From contig NZ_CP043342.1 of assembly GCF_003594935.2 (NCBI RefSeq), forward strand, positions 4,092,001 to 4,156,000: a stretch of 64,000 nt of DNA, in the 5' to 3' direction. Both the position numbers and the translations under genes were made by a program. Below the pieces are notes generated by a model. The model did no database searches, was not told the origin of the DNA, and was given only the letters and a program-made list of their open reading frames with translations. This document shows positions 36,036 through 44,551 of the stretch, one piece after another. Numbering within the stretch: the first letter of the stretch is position 1; the number at the start of each line of letters is the position of its first letter. This stretch comes from Enterobacter huaxiensis. GTDB taxonomy: Bacteria; Pseudomonadota; Gammaproteobacteria; Enterobacterales; Enterobacteriaceae.

Positions 36036-36197
36036 CTACGGACGGCGTCGGCCCGTAAACAGGCTGACCAGGAACAGGATAATACCAACCACGAAGACAA
36101 TTTTAGCTGCCCAGGCCGCAGTACCTGCCAGTCCACCAAAGCCCAATGCGGCGGCAATTAACGCGATAACCAGAAATATAATGCCCCAACGAAACAT
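36036..36197 (-). CDS. ytjA: Small membrane protein YtjA (DUF1328)
   Basis: A 53-residue protein beginning MFRWGIIFLVIALIAAALGF, with a second hydrophobic segment KIVFVVGIILFLVSLF and a basic GRRRP tail. It is nearly identical to E. coli YtjA (DUF1328). It should be a two-helix inner membrane protein; no function is known. The ATG has a GGAGAGG ribosome site. It lies after osmY in the same direction and may share the stationary-phase regulation of that gene, but a hairpin candidate separates them. Confidence 0.92.
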   Translation of the reverse strand: MFRWGIIFLVIALIAAALGFGGLAGTAAWAAKIVFVVGIILFLVSLFTGRRRP

Positions 36198-36283
36198 AAG
36201 CCTCTCCTTTACCATAGTTAATGTCGGCCGCTAAACGTGAGCGCTCAGGCTGCTCACCGGCGTGTTTCCAGTGTCATTGTTAT

Positions 36284-36314
36284 TTCGCCCGCTCGCCTCA
36301 GCCAGACGGGCGAA
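36284..36314 (-). terminator. Probable osmY terminator
   Basis: An eight-base inverted repeat (TTCGCCCG with CGGGCGAA) with a 15-base loop lies ten bases past the osmY stop. The T run is short, so confidence is moderate. Confidence 0.55.
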
Positions 36315-36324
36315 TTGTGTAGAT

Positions 36325-36942
36325 TTACTTCGTTTTCAGATCGTTTTTGACGCTTTTGACACCATCAATAGCTTTGGCGATGGTTTCAGCGCGTTCAATT
36401 TGCGCCTGCGAATCTACCGTACCGGAAAGCTGAACCACGCCGTCGGTGGTTTCTACTTTCACTTTACGAGACGGCACGATGTCATCAGCTAACAGTTTAG
36501 CTTTGATTTCGCTGGTGGTTGCCGCATCCCCGGCATACCCTTTCACAGAGGAGTCTTTAGCGTCGCGAACGTGCAATTTATCGCTAACGTCCGTTACGCC
36601 CTCAACACCCTTCGCGACTTTTACAGCCTGTTCGGCCTGAGCCTGGCTTTCAACAAAGCCGCTCAGCGTAACCACTTTCTTTTCCGTTTTTACGGAAATG
36701 TCGGTGCTCTTGATGGCTTCATCATCCACCAGCGCGGCTTTCACTTTTGCTGTGATAGAGCTGTCATCCATGAAATTACCGACTTTATTCATAGAGCTAT
36801 CGATTTTTTCCCCTGCGGTATTGGCAGTGGACTGCGCTTTATCCGTGGCGCTGGTTTCTGCAAAGGCAGAACCGCTTACCAGGACGCTACCCAATGTTAC
36901 AGCCAGCAGAGTTTTAGAAATCTTCAGTCTTGTCATATTCAT
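36325..36942 (-). CDS. osmY: Osmotically inducible periplasmic protein OsmY
   Basis: OsmY is a periplasmic stress protein strongly induced by high salt and stationary phase through sigma S; it is reported to have chaperone activity for outer membrane proteins. The 205-residue precursor has a signal peptide ending near GSAFAETS, then two BON domains (around DSSITAKVKAALVDDEAIKS and ATTSEIKAKLLADDIVPSRK) with the VVTLSGFV and VVQLSGTV repeats. The start MNMTRLKIS aligns with E. coli MTMTRLKIS. Length is four residues more than E. coli. Confidence 0.96.
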   Translation of the reverse strand: MNMTRLKISKTLLAVTLGSVLVSGSAFAETSATDKAQSTANTAGEKIDSSMNKVGNFMDDSSITAKVKAALVDDEAIKSTDISVKTEKKVVTLSGFVESQAQAEQAVKVAKGVEGVTDVSDKLHVRDAKDSSVKGYAGDAATTSEIKAKLLADDIVPSRKVKVETTDGVVQLSGTVDSQAQIERAETIAKAIDGVKSVKNDLKTK

Positions 36943-37207
36943 CGATGTATTCCTGTGTTTTGCCCGTTAGTTGGGCGACAAACTTCCTTTATTACTAGTT
37001 TTATATTTCGCGAATTAACACACGGGTGAAATGGAGAACCTAAAGTCATGCATTGAACAGTTAATTCATCCGCGCCCGGTGTTAAACACTGAGTTAAATA
37101 TAGATCACTCTCACAGTGTCGCTTTCAGAATTGGGCAAAAAACGCGCGAATGGCGTAAAAATGCGATGAATTAAGAACATTCCGCAAGGGATTAATAAGA
37201 CAGGAAT
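36943..37207. other. Intergenic region between prfC and osmY
   Basis: No gene was found here. Together with the adjacent prfC terminator the gap is about 300 bases. It is AT rich and must carry the osmY promoter, which in E. coli is read by sigma S. A CRP-like TGTGA/TCACA element was not clearly seen apart from ATCACTCTCACAGTG near 37105. Confidence 0.5.
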
Positions 37208-37237
37208 AAAAAAAGAGCACGGCGGTTGCCGTGCTCT
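37208..37237 (-). terminator. prfC terminator
   Basis: The stem AGAGCACGGC with GCCGTGCTCT and a four-base loop is followed on the transcribed strand by a run of seven T residues, nine bases beyond the prfC stop. Confidence 0.9.
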
Positions 37238-37246
37238 GAGCGGGGA

Positions 37247-38836
37247 TTAGTGTTCGCGCGTTTTGCGGAACTGAACGTCAGGATAACGTTCCTGCGTCAG
37301 GTTAAGGTTAACCATGGTTGGGGCGATATAGGTCAGGTTATCCCCGCCGTCCAGCGCCAGCTGAATTTCGTTCTTACGCTTAAATTCTTCAAATTTCTTC
37401 ACGTCAGAACACTCAACCCAGCGCGCGGTCGCCACGTTTACGGATTCGTAAATCGCTTCCACGTTGTACTCGCTCTTCAGACGCGCAACCACCACGTCAA
37501 ACTGCAGCACGCCGACCGCGCCAACGATCAGATCGTTGTTCGAAATTGGGCGGAACACCTGCACGGCGCCCTCTTCGGACAGCTGAACCAGCCCCTTCAG
37601 CAGCTGTTTCTGCTTCAGCGGATCGCGCAGGCGAATGCGACGGAACAGTTCCGGTGCGAAGTTCGGAATGCCGGTGAACTTCATCATTTCGCCCTGGGTG
37701 AAGGTATCACCGATCTGAATAGTGCCGTGGTTATGCAGGCCGATGATATCGCCCGGATAGGCCTCTTCAACGTGCGAACGGTCACCCGCCATGAAGGTCA
37801 GCGCGTCGGAAATAACAACATCTTTCCCGATACGCACCTGGCGCAGCTTCATGCCCTTCTCGTACTTTCCGGATACCACGCGCATAAAGGCCACGCGGTC
37901 GCGGTGTTTCGGGTCCATGTTGGCCTGAATTTTGAAGACGAAGCCGGTAAATTTCTCTTCCTGCGCTTCCACCTCGCGGGTGTCGGTTTTACGCGGCATC
38001 GGGCGCGGCGCCCACTCAACCAGTCCGTCAAGCATATGGTCAACGCCGAAGTTACCCAGCGCGGTACCGAAGAACACAGGGGTGATTTCACCGGCCAGGA
38101 ACAGCTCTTTATCGAACTCGTGGGAGGCACCTTTCACCAGCTCCAGCTCGTCGCGCAGCTGCGCGGCCAGCTCTTCACCGATGGCAACGTCCAGATCCGG
38201 ATTATCCAGCCCCTTCACGGTGCGGACTTCCTGAATGGTGTGACCCTTACCGGTCTGATAAAGATACACTTCGTCTTTGTAGAGGTGATAAACCCCTTTA
38301 AACAGCTTGCCGCAGCCGATTGGCCAGGTAATCGGCGCGCAGGCGATCTTCAGCTCGCTTTCAACTTCGTCCATCACTTCCATCGGATCGCGGATGTCAC
38401 GGTCGAGTTTGTTCATGAAGGTGAGGATCGGCGTGTCGCGCAGACGGGTGACTTCCATCAGCTTACGGGTCCTGTCTTCGACCCCTTTAGCGGCATCGAT
38501 AACCATCAGACAGCAGTCCACCGCCGTCAGGGTACGGTAGGTATCTTCGGAGAAGTCTTCGTGGCCCGGGGTGTCCAGCAGGTTCACCAGGCAGTCGTGA
38601 TACGGGAACTGCATCACGGAGGTGGTAATGGAGATACCACGCTGCTTTTCCATCTCCATCCAGTCAGATTTTGCGTGCTGGCTGGAGCCACGGCCTTTAA
38701 CGGTACCGGCAGTCTGGATCGCCTGTCCGAACAGCAGGACCTTCTCGGTGATGGTCGTTTTACCGGCATCCGGGTGCGAGATAATGGCAAAAGTGCGGCG
38801 TTTAGCCACCTCTTGCAGATAAGGAGACAACGTCAT
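37247..38836 (-). CDS. prfC: Peptide chain release factor 3
   Basis: RF3 is a GTPase that removes RF1 or RF2 from the ribosome after peptide release. The 529 residues equal E. coli. GTPase motifs are G1 SHPDAGKTT near residue 20, G3 LDTPGHEDF, and G4 FMNKLDRD; effector region GISITTSVMQF. Domains II and III (MPRKTDTREVE to the end) resemble elongation factor G. It stands alone between osmY and yjjG, with its own terminator. Confidence 0.98.
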   Translation of the reverse strand: MTLSPYLQEVAKRRTFAIISHPDAGKTTITEKVLLFGQAIQTAGTVKGRGSSQHAKSDWMEMEKQRGISITTSVMQFPYHDCLVNLLDTPGHEDFSEDTYRTLTAVDCCLMVIDAAKGVEDRTRKLMEVTRLRDTPILTFMNKLDRDIRDPMEVMDEVESELKIACAPITWPIGCGKLFKGVYHLYKDEVYLYQTGKGHTIQEVRTVKGLDNPDLDVAIGEELAAQLRDELELVKGASHEFDKELFLAGEITPVFFGTALGNFGVDHMLDGLVEWAPRPMPRKTDTREVEAQEEKFTGFVFKIQANMDPKHRDRVAFMRVVSGKYEKGMKLRQVRIGKDVVISDALTFMAGDRSHVEEAYPGDIIGLHNHGTIQIGDTFTQGEMMKFTGIPNFAPELFRRIRLRDPLKQKQLLKGLVQLSEEGAVQVFRPISNNDLIVGAVGVLQFDVVVARLKSEYNVEAIYESVNVATARWVECSDVKKFEEFKRKNEIQLALDGGDNLTYIAPTMVNLNLTQERYPDVQFRKTREH

Positions 38837-38927
38837 AATTAAATCTTCTTTTATAAGCGCGGCAGCACGCCACGCATCATGGAATACGAAATTGCGGCTA
38901 TTTTACCCATCAACGGGGGGCAGGCAA

Positions 38928-39605
38928 TCATTGTTTACACAGGAGCTGCTCCAGTTCGTTCAATGACGTGACGGTCCAGGTCGGCTCGATGCCTTCAGGC
39001 TGCACGCGACCATGCGCGTTGAGCCAGACGGTCGACAGCCCGGAGTTGATGCCACCAAGAATATCGGACTCTGCGGTATCGCCCACCATCAGCACGCGAT
39101 CGCGGTCAGGGTTGCCCGCCTGCGCCAGCGCATAGTCGAAAATACGCGGGTCCGGCTTCGGCACGCCCACCTCTTCGGAGATCACCAGCGCGTCGAAATG
39201 ATCGCGCAGGCCGGTGCGCTCAAGGCGGATCTGCTGCAGCGCGGTAAAGCCGTTGGTGATGATCCCAAGCCTGGCTTTACCTTTCAGCGAATCCAGCAGA
39301 GACACTGCGCCCGGCAGCGGCGCGCAGATGTCCGCCATTGCGTTCAGGAAGGCATCGTTCAGCGATCCGGGGCTGACGCTCAGACGTTCGGCCCAGAGGT
39401 CAAAACGCTGGTGCTGAAGTTGTAACGCGGTGATGGCTCCGTTCTGGTAGTCCACCCACAGCGGCTTGTTCACCGCCTGATAGTCCTGAAAATCTTCAGC
39501 GGTGAAGGTTACGCTATAGTCGAGAAACATCCGCTGTAGGCCGCCGAACGAGTCAAACGTAAACAGCGTTTCGTCGGCATCAAAGAAAATCCAGTCCCAT
39601 TTCAT
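38928..39605 (-). CDS. yjjG: House-cleaning nucleotidase YjjG (HAD superfamily)
   Basis: YjjG dephosphorylates pyrimidine nucleoside monophosphates, including non-canonical ones such as 5-fluoro-dUMP. The 225-residue protein has HAD motif I FFDADETLF at residues 7-15, motif II IITNGFTALQ, the lysine in GVPKPDPRIF and motif IV MVGDTAESDILGG. It follows rimI by 20 bases in the holD-rimI-yjjG cluster, the same as in E. coli. Confidence 0.96.
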   Translation of the reverse strand: MKWDWIFFDADETLFTFDSFGGLQRMFLDYSVTFTAEDFQDYQAVNKPLWVDYQNGAITALQLQHQRFDLWAERLSVSPGSLNDAFLNAMADICAPLPGAVSLLDSLKGKARLGIITNGFTALQQIRLERTGLRDHFDALVISEEVGVPKPDPRIFDYALAQAGNPDRDRVLMVGDTAESDILGGINSGLSTVWLNAHGRVQPEGIEPTWTVTSLNELEQLLCKQ

Positions 39606-39625
39606 CGTTACAACCTTATTTTTTA

Positions 39626-40069
39626 TTATCCAATCGGCAGAGCCATAATAATGGCGTCTTCACGTCCCTCTGCGGTGGGGTAGTAGTTACGGCGGATCGT
39701 CGCCTCGTTAAAGCCTAAGCTTTCATAGAGCGCGATGGCGGCGACGTTCGACGCGCGCACCTCCAGCCACAGGGTGAAAACGTCACGGGTTTCGAGCTCA
39801 CGAATGAGGTGCTCGAGCAGTTCCCTTCCCAGCCCACGGCGCTGAAACGCAGGATCAACGGCAATGTTAAACAGCGTAGCCTCGTCGAGAACGACCTGGG
39901 TGATTGCAAAAGCAGCCAGGGTGCCGTCAACGTCCAGGCGGTAGTTCAGGTACCGTTCACCCTGATTGCCGGCGAAGGTTTTTTCGCTCCACGGAAAGGC
40001 GTGGGCGCGCGTTTCAATCGCGAACGCCGTTGTCAGGTCAGGCGTCGTGAGGGAAGAAATCGTGTTCAT
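39626..40069 (-). CDS. rimI: Ribosomal protein S18 alanine N-acetyltransferase RimI
   Basis: RimI acetylates the N-terminal alanine of ribosomal protein S18. The 147-residue GNAT protein has the acetyl-CoA binding motif FQRRGLGRELLEHL near residues 76-89 and the C-terminal NVAAIALYESLGFNE segment. Its start lies 32 bases inside the end of holD, so the two are translationally linked. Length is one residue less than in E. coli. Confidence 0.96.
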   Translation of the reverse strand: MNTISSLTTPDLTTAFAIETRAHAFPWSEKTFAGNQGERYLNYRLDVDGTLAAFAITQVVLDEATLFNIAVDPAFQRRGLGRELLEHLIRELETRDVFTLWLEVRASNVAAIALYESLGFNEATIRRNYYPTAEGREDAIIMALPIG

Positions 40070-40451
40070 ATTCGCAGATTTGTTGCCATAGCGCGCTTCG
40101 CGCCTTTGGGTTGGCTTTCAGTTCGTCCAGCGCCGGCGAGCAGATCTGGCTTCCCTGCAGAGCGATCGCATTTGTCTCTCCCATGCGCCAGCTGTTGCAG
40201 CGGCTATCGGGAGGAAGCATCGTGACCCGCTCTGGCGTCAGCTGTAAAACCTGTTCGGCCGTCAGCTTCAGGCTGCGAAGGACATCTCCGATCAGGGGTT
40301 CATTCAGGGCAGGCAGTTCCTCCGCCACCATCACCAGGCGAACATGCTCGGGGATGGATATTGCGATTTCGCCCTGCAACGCCGTCGGGCGACGCAAGGC
40401 CCACTGGGTGATGCCCAGCTGCTGCAACTGCCAGTCTCGTCGGGATGTCAT
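40038..40451 (-). CDS. holD: DNA polymerase III psi subunit HolD
   Basis: HolD (psi) joins the clamp loader and, with chi (HolC), links it to SSB. The 137 residues match E. coli HolD: N-terminal SRRDWQLQQLGITQWALRRP, which binds the tau/gamma collar and starts the conserved region, then VRLVMVAEELP and LTPERVTMLPPDSRCNSW. It is the first gene of the holD-rimI-yjjG unit and divergent from rsmC, 101 bases away, where promoters for both must lie. Confidence 0.95.
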   Translation of the reverse strand: MTSRRDWQLQQLGITQWALRRPTALQGEIAISIPEHVRLVMVAEELPALNEPLIGDVLRSLKLTAEQVLQLTPERVTMLPPDSRCNSWRMGETNAIALQGSQICSPALDELKANPKARSALWQQICEYEHDFFPHDA

Positions 40452-40552
40452 AGGGAAAACTCCTGTCTCTCAGGCGCGCAAATATAGCAAATGTGTCGAA
40501 AGTGCGCCATCTACCTACTATAATCCCCGCCTGAGTTTATTGAGGAACAATT

Positions 40553-41581
40553 ATGTCTGCATTTACCCCGGCAAGTGAAGTCTTGCTGCGCCACAGTGAT
40601 GATTTCGAACAAAGCCGTATTCTGTTTGCCGGAGATATGCAGGATGACCTGCCTGCGCGTTTCGACTGTGCTGAAAGCCGTGCCCACACACAGTATTATC
40701 ACCACTGGCAGGTGCTGAGCCGCCAGATGGGCGAGCGTGCGCGCTTTAGCCTGGTGGCGGAGCAGAGCGATGTTGCCGATTGCGACACGCTGATCTACTA
40801 CTGGCCGAAGAACAAACCGGAAGCCCAGTTCCAGCTGATGAACCTGCTCTCCCTGCTGCCGGTCGGCTGCGATATCTTCGTTGTCGGTGAGAACCGCAGC
40901 GGCGTGCGCAGCGCGGAGCAAATGCTGGAAGCCTACGCGCCGCTGAACAAAGTCGACAGCGCCCGCCGCTGTGGTCTGTATCATGGTCGTCTGGAAAAAC
41001 AGGCAACGTTTGATGCCGAAGCCTTCTGGGGCGAGTATGAGCTTGACGGCCTGACCATCAAAACCCTGCCGGGCGTATTCAGCCGCGACTATCTGGACGT
41101 GGGAAGCAAGCTGCTGCTGTCTACCCTGACGCCGCACACTAAAGGCAAAGTGCTGGATGTGGGCTGTGGCGCGGGCGTACTGTCAACGGTGCTTGCCAGC
41201 CATTCCCCTAAAGTGCGTTTAACGCTCAGCGATGTCAGCGCGCCGGCGGTTGAAGCCAGCCGCGCAACGCTTGCCGCTAACGGTATTGAAGGCGAAGTGA
41301 TTGCTAGCAACGTCTTCTCTGACATCACCGGCCGTTTCGACATGATTATCTCCAACCCGCCGTTCCACGACGGCATGGAAACTACCCTTGAAGCCGCGCA
41401 AACGCTGATCCGTGGCGCAACCCGTCACCTCAACAGCGGCGGCGAGCTGCGTATTGTCGCCAACGCCTTCCTGGCGTACCCGAAAGTGCTGGATGAAACC
41501 TTCGGTTTCCACGAAGTGATCGCCCAGACTGGCCGTTTCAAAGTGTACCGCACCGTGATGACGCGTCAGGCCAAAAAGTAA
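40553..41581 (+). CDS. rsmC: 16S rRNA m2G1207 methyltransferase RsmC
   Basis: RsmC methylates G1207 of 16S rRNA. The 342-residue protein has a degenerate N-terminal methyltransferase-like domain and an active C-terminal one, with SAM-binding VLDVGCGAGVLS near residue 199 and the catalytic NPPF in ISNPPFHDG. It has a GAGGAA ribosome site and ends at a REP element ahead of the tRNA-Leu cluster. Confidence 0.97.
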   Translation: MSAFTPASEVLLRHSDDFEQSRILFAGDMQDDLPARFDCAESRAHTQYYHHWQVLSRQMGERARFSLVAEQSDVADCDTLIYYWPKNKPEAQFQLMNLLSLLPVGCDIFVVGENRSGVRSAEQMLEAYAPLNKVDSARRCGLYHGRLEKQATFDAEAFWGEYELDGLTIKTLPGVFSRDYLDVGSKLLLSTLTPHTKGKVLDVGCGAGVLSTVLASHSPKVRLTLSDVSAPAVEASRATLAANGIEGEVIASNVFSDITGRFDMIISNPPFHDGMETTLEAAQTLIRGATRHLNSGGELRIVANAFLAYPKVLDETFGFHEVIAQTGRFKVYRTVMTRQAKK

Positions 41582-41590
41582 TCGTCAATT

Positions 41591-41626
41591 TTGTAGGCCG
41601 GATAAGCGCAAGCGCCATCCGGCTAT
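41591..41626. repeat. REP element after rsmC
   Basis: A single REP unit (GTAGGCCGGATAAGCGCAAG with complement GCGCCATCCGGC) immediately follows the rsmC stop. Confidence 0.85.
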
Positions 41627-41684
41627 ACATGACGCATCTATCGACCATTTTTGCATCAATCAAGGCATCACGCGCACATTTCAG

Positions 41685-41722
41685 TTGACGTTAAGCTGAA
41701 AACATCTAGAATGCGCCTCCGT
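41685..41722 (+). promoter_or_regulatory. Promoter of the tRNA-Leu cluster
   Basis: TTGACG (41685-41690) and TAGAAT (41707-41712) are 16 bases apart and followed by GCGCCTCC, the GC-rich discriminator typical of stringently controlled stable-RNA promoters. It matches the E. coli leuVPQ promoter. Confidence 0.88.
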
Positions 41723-41753
41723 GGTTACGATACTTTTACAGTATCGATGGTAT

Positions 41754-41839
41754 GCGAAGGTGGCGGAATTGGTAGACGCGCTAGCTTCAGGTGTTAGTGT
41801 CCTTTGGATGTGGGGGTTCGAGTCCCCCCCCTCGCACCA
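41754..41839 (+). tRNA. leuV: tRNA-Leu (anticodon CAG), first of three
   Basis: An 86-base class II tRNA with 5' GCGAAGG paired to CCTCGC, encoded CCA end, anticodon loop TTCAGGT (anticodon CAG, reading CUG), and TTCGAGT T loop. The variable-arm loop is TTT, where the other two copies have TTA. It matches E. coli leuV/P/Q. Confidence 0.97.
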
Positions 41840-41867
41840 TAAATCACGTTGATATTGCTCGCACTGG

Positions 41868-41953
41868 GCGAAGGTGGCGGAATTGGTAGACGCGCTAGCT
41901 TCAGGTGTTAGTGTCCTTAGGATGTGGGGGTTCGAGTCCCCCCCCTCGCACCA
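41868..41953 (+). tRNA. leuP: tRNA-Leu (anticodon CAG), second of three
   Basis: Identical to the third copy and differing from the first by one base in the variable-arm loop. It lies 28 bases after the first copy and ends with an encoded CCA. Confidence 0.97.
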
Positions 41954-41986
41954 ACGAGGCGATATCAAAAAAAGTAAGATGACTGT

Positions 41987-42072
41987 GCGAAGGTGGCGGA
42001 ATTGGTAGACGCGCTAGCTTCAGGTGTTAGTGTCCTTAGGATGTGGGGGTTCGAGTCCCCCCCCTCGCACCA
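41987..42072 (+). tRNA. leuQ: tRNA-Leu (anticodon CAG), third of three
   Basis: The same 86-base tRNA as the second copy, 33 bases further on, with the anticodon CAG and an encoded CCA end. No strong terminator hairpin was seen directly behind it. Confidence 0.97.
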
Positions 42073-42113
42073 ATTATCTTACATTCCCTCTGAAGTACCT
42101 CTCGTTTTCCGTG

Positions 42114-42344
42114 TTATTTCAAACTCATCAGTATTACCAGAATCCCGCTGACCAGCGCGACGCACGATGGCAACAACACGAAATGCCGCAACTGCTTGTG
42201 CCAAATCATCCCGGACGTCACCAGTAAGCCAGAAACGATCATTGCCTTCCAGACGTCGATGGAGAGATCGGCAAACATCAGGCCGCCAATAACTGCTCCA
42301 GGCAGAAGCACTCCCCAACCACTTCCCAGCGCTTTACTCAACAT
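42114..42344 (-). CDS. yjjZ: Small membrane protein YjjZ (DUF1435)
   Basis: A 76-residue hydrophobic protein beginning MLSKALGSGWGVLLPGAVIG, with two or three membrane segments and the WHKQLRHFVLLPSC motif typical of DUF1435. The start has a GAGAG ribosome site; an ATG thirteen codons upstream would place part of a Fur box in the coding region. The function is unknown. A near-perfect Fur box 18 bases upstream indicates repression by iron, as for fhuF nearby. It is convergent with the tRNA cluster. Confidence 0.85.
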   Translation of the reverse strand: MLSKALGSGWGVLLPGAVIGGLMFADLSIDVWKAMIVSGLLVTSGMIWHKQLRHFVLLPSCVALVSGILVILMSLK

Positions 42345-42362
42345 GGTTTGCTCTCTCACATC

Positions 42363-42381
42363 GATAATGATAACCAATATC
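42363..42381. promoter_or_regulatory. Fur box upstream of yjjZ
   Basis: GATAATGATAACCAATATC matches the 19-base Fur consensus GATAATGATAATCATTATC at 17 positions. A second partial match (ATGATAAAGATTATCAT) adjoins it, giving an extended Fur-binding array. Confidence 0.85.
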
Positions 42382-42598
42382 ATATGATAAAGATTATCAT
42401 CTGTCAGTACACAAACGTATAATTCGTTGTCCTTTACCTTTCCTATAATGACAGCGAATGGTTAAGGTGATAAATTGCCCACCTGTTAACTTCCCATAAA
42501 GTTTTTCTGATAATTACAATTCAATTTTTTTGCATCCACTATTACTAAACAACACCTGATTCATTGTTTTAATTGAATTTAAATAAAAACGCACGCAT

Positions 42599-43663
42599 AT
42601 GACATCACAATCCTGGCGATCTTTAGTCAACAAGAAATATCAGTTATCTTTACGTTTGTTTTTATTTTTGAATGCGATATCTGCAGTGTTCTCGGTAACA
42701 AACCCACTCTATTCAGTCCGGGTGGTATCTGCTCCGCTGTTTGCCGTATTCATCATTAGCACGGGCCTTCTTGTCTGGCACTGGAAAAACTGCTCCCGCA
42801 AAATAAATATCCCTGTTGTTTCAGCCATTTTTGGGTGTTTATGGGCGTGGCAAATCGCCTCTAAATTTTCGTTAATAACGCACGATCAGTCGACCTATTT
42901 AATGATGGCGCTATTAACGGTTCTTTTTATAGGGTCTTTGGCGTTCGCCAGTAATATCAAAGCATTTACGCTGCACTCACTTCCGGCTTTTATTACCTGC
43001 CTGTGGTTAAGCGATCATGAAAGCTGGCTAAGAATGGCTTACTCCTTTGCGCTGCCTATGTTCGCCATCGGTATCCACCATGTACTGCAGCGGCGTAACG
43101 ACCGGTTCGCCCAGGAGCTGCTTTCTGAGCTGCTGGAAGAGCGTGAAACCCTTACCGATCTCAGCATGATGGACCCGCTAACCGGCCTGTATAACCGCCG
43201 CGGCCTGCAAAGCCGGCTGGAAAATCTTCCCGCCGCGGATAACGGCGAGCATTTTGTTTTACTGCTGGATATCGACCACTTCAAGGCTTACAACGACCAT
43301 TACGGCCATATGATGGGCGATCAGGCGCTTATTCGTGTTTCCGCAGCGATCCGCGACGCCGTGCGCTCGCGCGATATTGTCGCTCGCTTCGGCGGGGAAG
43401 AGTTTATGGTTCTGCTGTCCAATATTTCGCTCGAACTTGCCCGCCAGACGGCGGAGCGTATTCGACAGAAAGTTTACGACCTGAAAATACCGCACATGTT
43501 TAATGAAAGCGTTGCTACCAACGTCACCATCAGCATCGGCATTGCCATGTTTAACGATGAAGACATTGAACAGGCACTGGAGAAGGCGGATAAAGCGCTT
43601 TACGAGGCAAAACACAGCGGGCGTAACAGCATTCTGCTAAGCGAAGAGTTGCACACCGCCTGA
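42599..43663 (+). CDS. Membrane diguanylate cyclase (GGDEF)
   Basis: The 354-residue protein has six or so hydrophobic segments in residues 15-165 (an unassigned membrane sensor domain), then a GGDEF domain. The active site is GGEEF near residues 265-269 (ARFGGEEFMVL), and an RxxD product-inhibition site (RSRD) lies five residues before it, so it is probably an active c-di-GMP synthase with feedback control. MDPLTGLYNRRGL and FKAYNDHYGHMMGD are the other family signatures. The ribosome site is weak. E. coli has no such gene between yjjZ and fhuF. Confidence 0.9.
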   Translation: MTSQSWRSLVNKKYQLSLRLFLFLNAISAVFSVTNPLYSVRVVSAPLFAVFIISTGLLVWHWKNCSRKINIPVVSAIFGCLWAWQIASKFSLITHDQSTYLMMALLTVLFIGSLAFASNIKAFTLHSLPAFITCLWLSDHESWLRMAYSFALPMFAIGIHHVLQRRNDRFAQELLSELLEERETLTDLSMMDPLTGLYNRRGLQSRLENLPAADNGEHFVLLLDIDHFKAYNDHYGHMMGDQALIRVSAAIRDAVRSRDIVARFGGEEFMVLLSNISLELARQTAERIRQKVYDLKIPHMFNESVATNVTISIGIAMFNDEDIEQALEKADKALYEAKHSGRNSILLSEELHTA

Positions 43664-43717
43664 GTGCGGATCCGCAGATCCAGGACAAAAGGCTTGCGAT
43701 CGGTTTTATCAATAGTT

Positions 43718-43736
43718 AGGATTGGCAATCATTATC
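43718..43736 (+). promoter_or_regulatory. Fur box upstream of fhuF
   Basis: AGGATTGGCAATCATTATC keeps the whole right half of the Fur consensus (AATCATTATC) and 13 of 19 positions overall. It ends 17 bases before fhuF, as expected for iron repression. Confidence 0.7.
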
Positions 43737-43753
43737 ATTTAGATTCCTATCCT

Positions 43754-44542
43754 ATGGCCACACATACCGTACAAGCCGTTGACGCACTTCTCTGGCGAGC
43801 GCCTCTCTCCACGGGAAGCGTAACGCTTGCGGATGCCATCCGGGATAAAATTGCCGGTACGCGTGCTCATCTACTGGACTTTATTAAGCTGGATGAAGCC
43901 CCGCCGCATCACGCCATGACGCTGGCACAGTGGCAGCGCTCTGCGGAGCTACAGACTCTACTGGCAACCTATTCGGACCATATCTACCGTAATCAACCCT
44001 CGCTGGCGCGGGAAAATAAACCGCTCCTGTCGCTCTGGGCGCAGTGGTATATCGGGCTGATGGTTCCCCCCATCATGCTGGCGTTGCTGACTCAGGACAC
44101 CGTGCTCGATCTCGCCCCGGAACATTTCCACGTGGAATTCCATGAGACCGGGCGGGCAGCCTGCTTCTGGATCGATGTTCATGAAGATCGCAGTGCAGGA
44201 CCGCTTTCGGCCCAGGAGCGCATGGAGCGGCTTGTTACCCGTGCGCTCATCCCGGTGGTTAATGCACTGGAAGCGTCAGGAGAGATTAACGGGAAACTTA
44301 TCTGGAGTAATACCGGGTATTTGATCCACTGGTACTTAACGGAGATGAAGCCGCTGCTGGGCGATGAAACCGTTGATGCCCTGCGACAGTCCTGTTTCTT
44401 TGCAAAACAGCTTTCCGATGGTCGCGACAACCCCCTCTTCCGTACCGTGGTGCCGCGTGAAGGTCTTCTTGTTCGCCGTACCTGCTGTCAGCGCTATCGC
44501 CTGCCGGACGTACAGCAGTGCGGGGATTGTACGCTGAAGTAG
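43754..44542 (+). CDS. fhuF: Siderophore-iron reductase FhuF
   Basis: FhuF reduces ferric iron in hydroxamate siderophores such as ferrioxamine, releasing it in the cytoplasm. The start MATHTVQAVDAL gives 262 residues, the E. coli length. The C-terminal CC-X10-C-X2-C motif (Cys244, Cys245, Cys256, Cys259; TCCQRYRLPDVQQCGDC) holds its unusual [2Fe-2S] cluster. The central block ENKPLLSLWAQWYIGLMVPP is conserved. A Fur box precedes it, and a REP pair follows it. Confidence 0.96.
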   Translation: MATHTVQAVDALLWRAPLSTGSVTLADAIRDKIAGTRAHLLDFIKLDEAPPHHAMTLAQWQRSAELQTLLATYSDHIYRNQPSLARENKPLLSLWAQWYIGLMVPPIMLALLTQDTVLDLAPEHFHVEFHETGRAACFWIDVHEDRSAGPLSAQERMERLVTRALIPVVNALEASGEINGKLIWSNTGYLIHWYLTEMKPLLGDETVDALRQSCFFAKQLSDGRDNPLFRTVVPREGLLVRRTCCQRYRLPDVQQCGDCTLK

Positions 44543-44551
44543 TGCCATTAA

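Noticed and set aside
37226..38842. A 538-codon open frame on the plus strand
   Set aside because: It is antisense to prfC and includes the prfC terminator; no recognisable domain.
41681..41968. A 95-codon frame antisense to the tRNA-Leu genes, with a repeated CEGGDSNPH motif
   Set aside because: The repeat is simply the reverse complement of the tRNA sequence, a well-known source of false proteins.
41754..42072. Direct repeats at about 115-base intervals that might suggest a CRISPR array
   Set aside because: The repeats are 86-base tRNA genes. No short regular repeat-spacer array and no cas gene was seen in the window.
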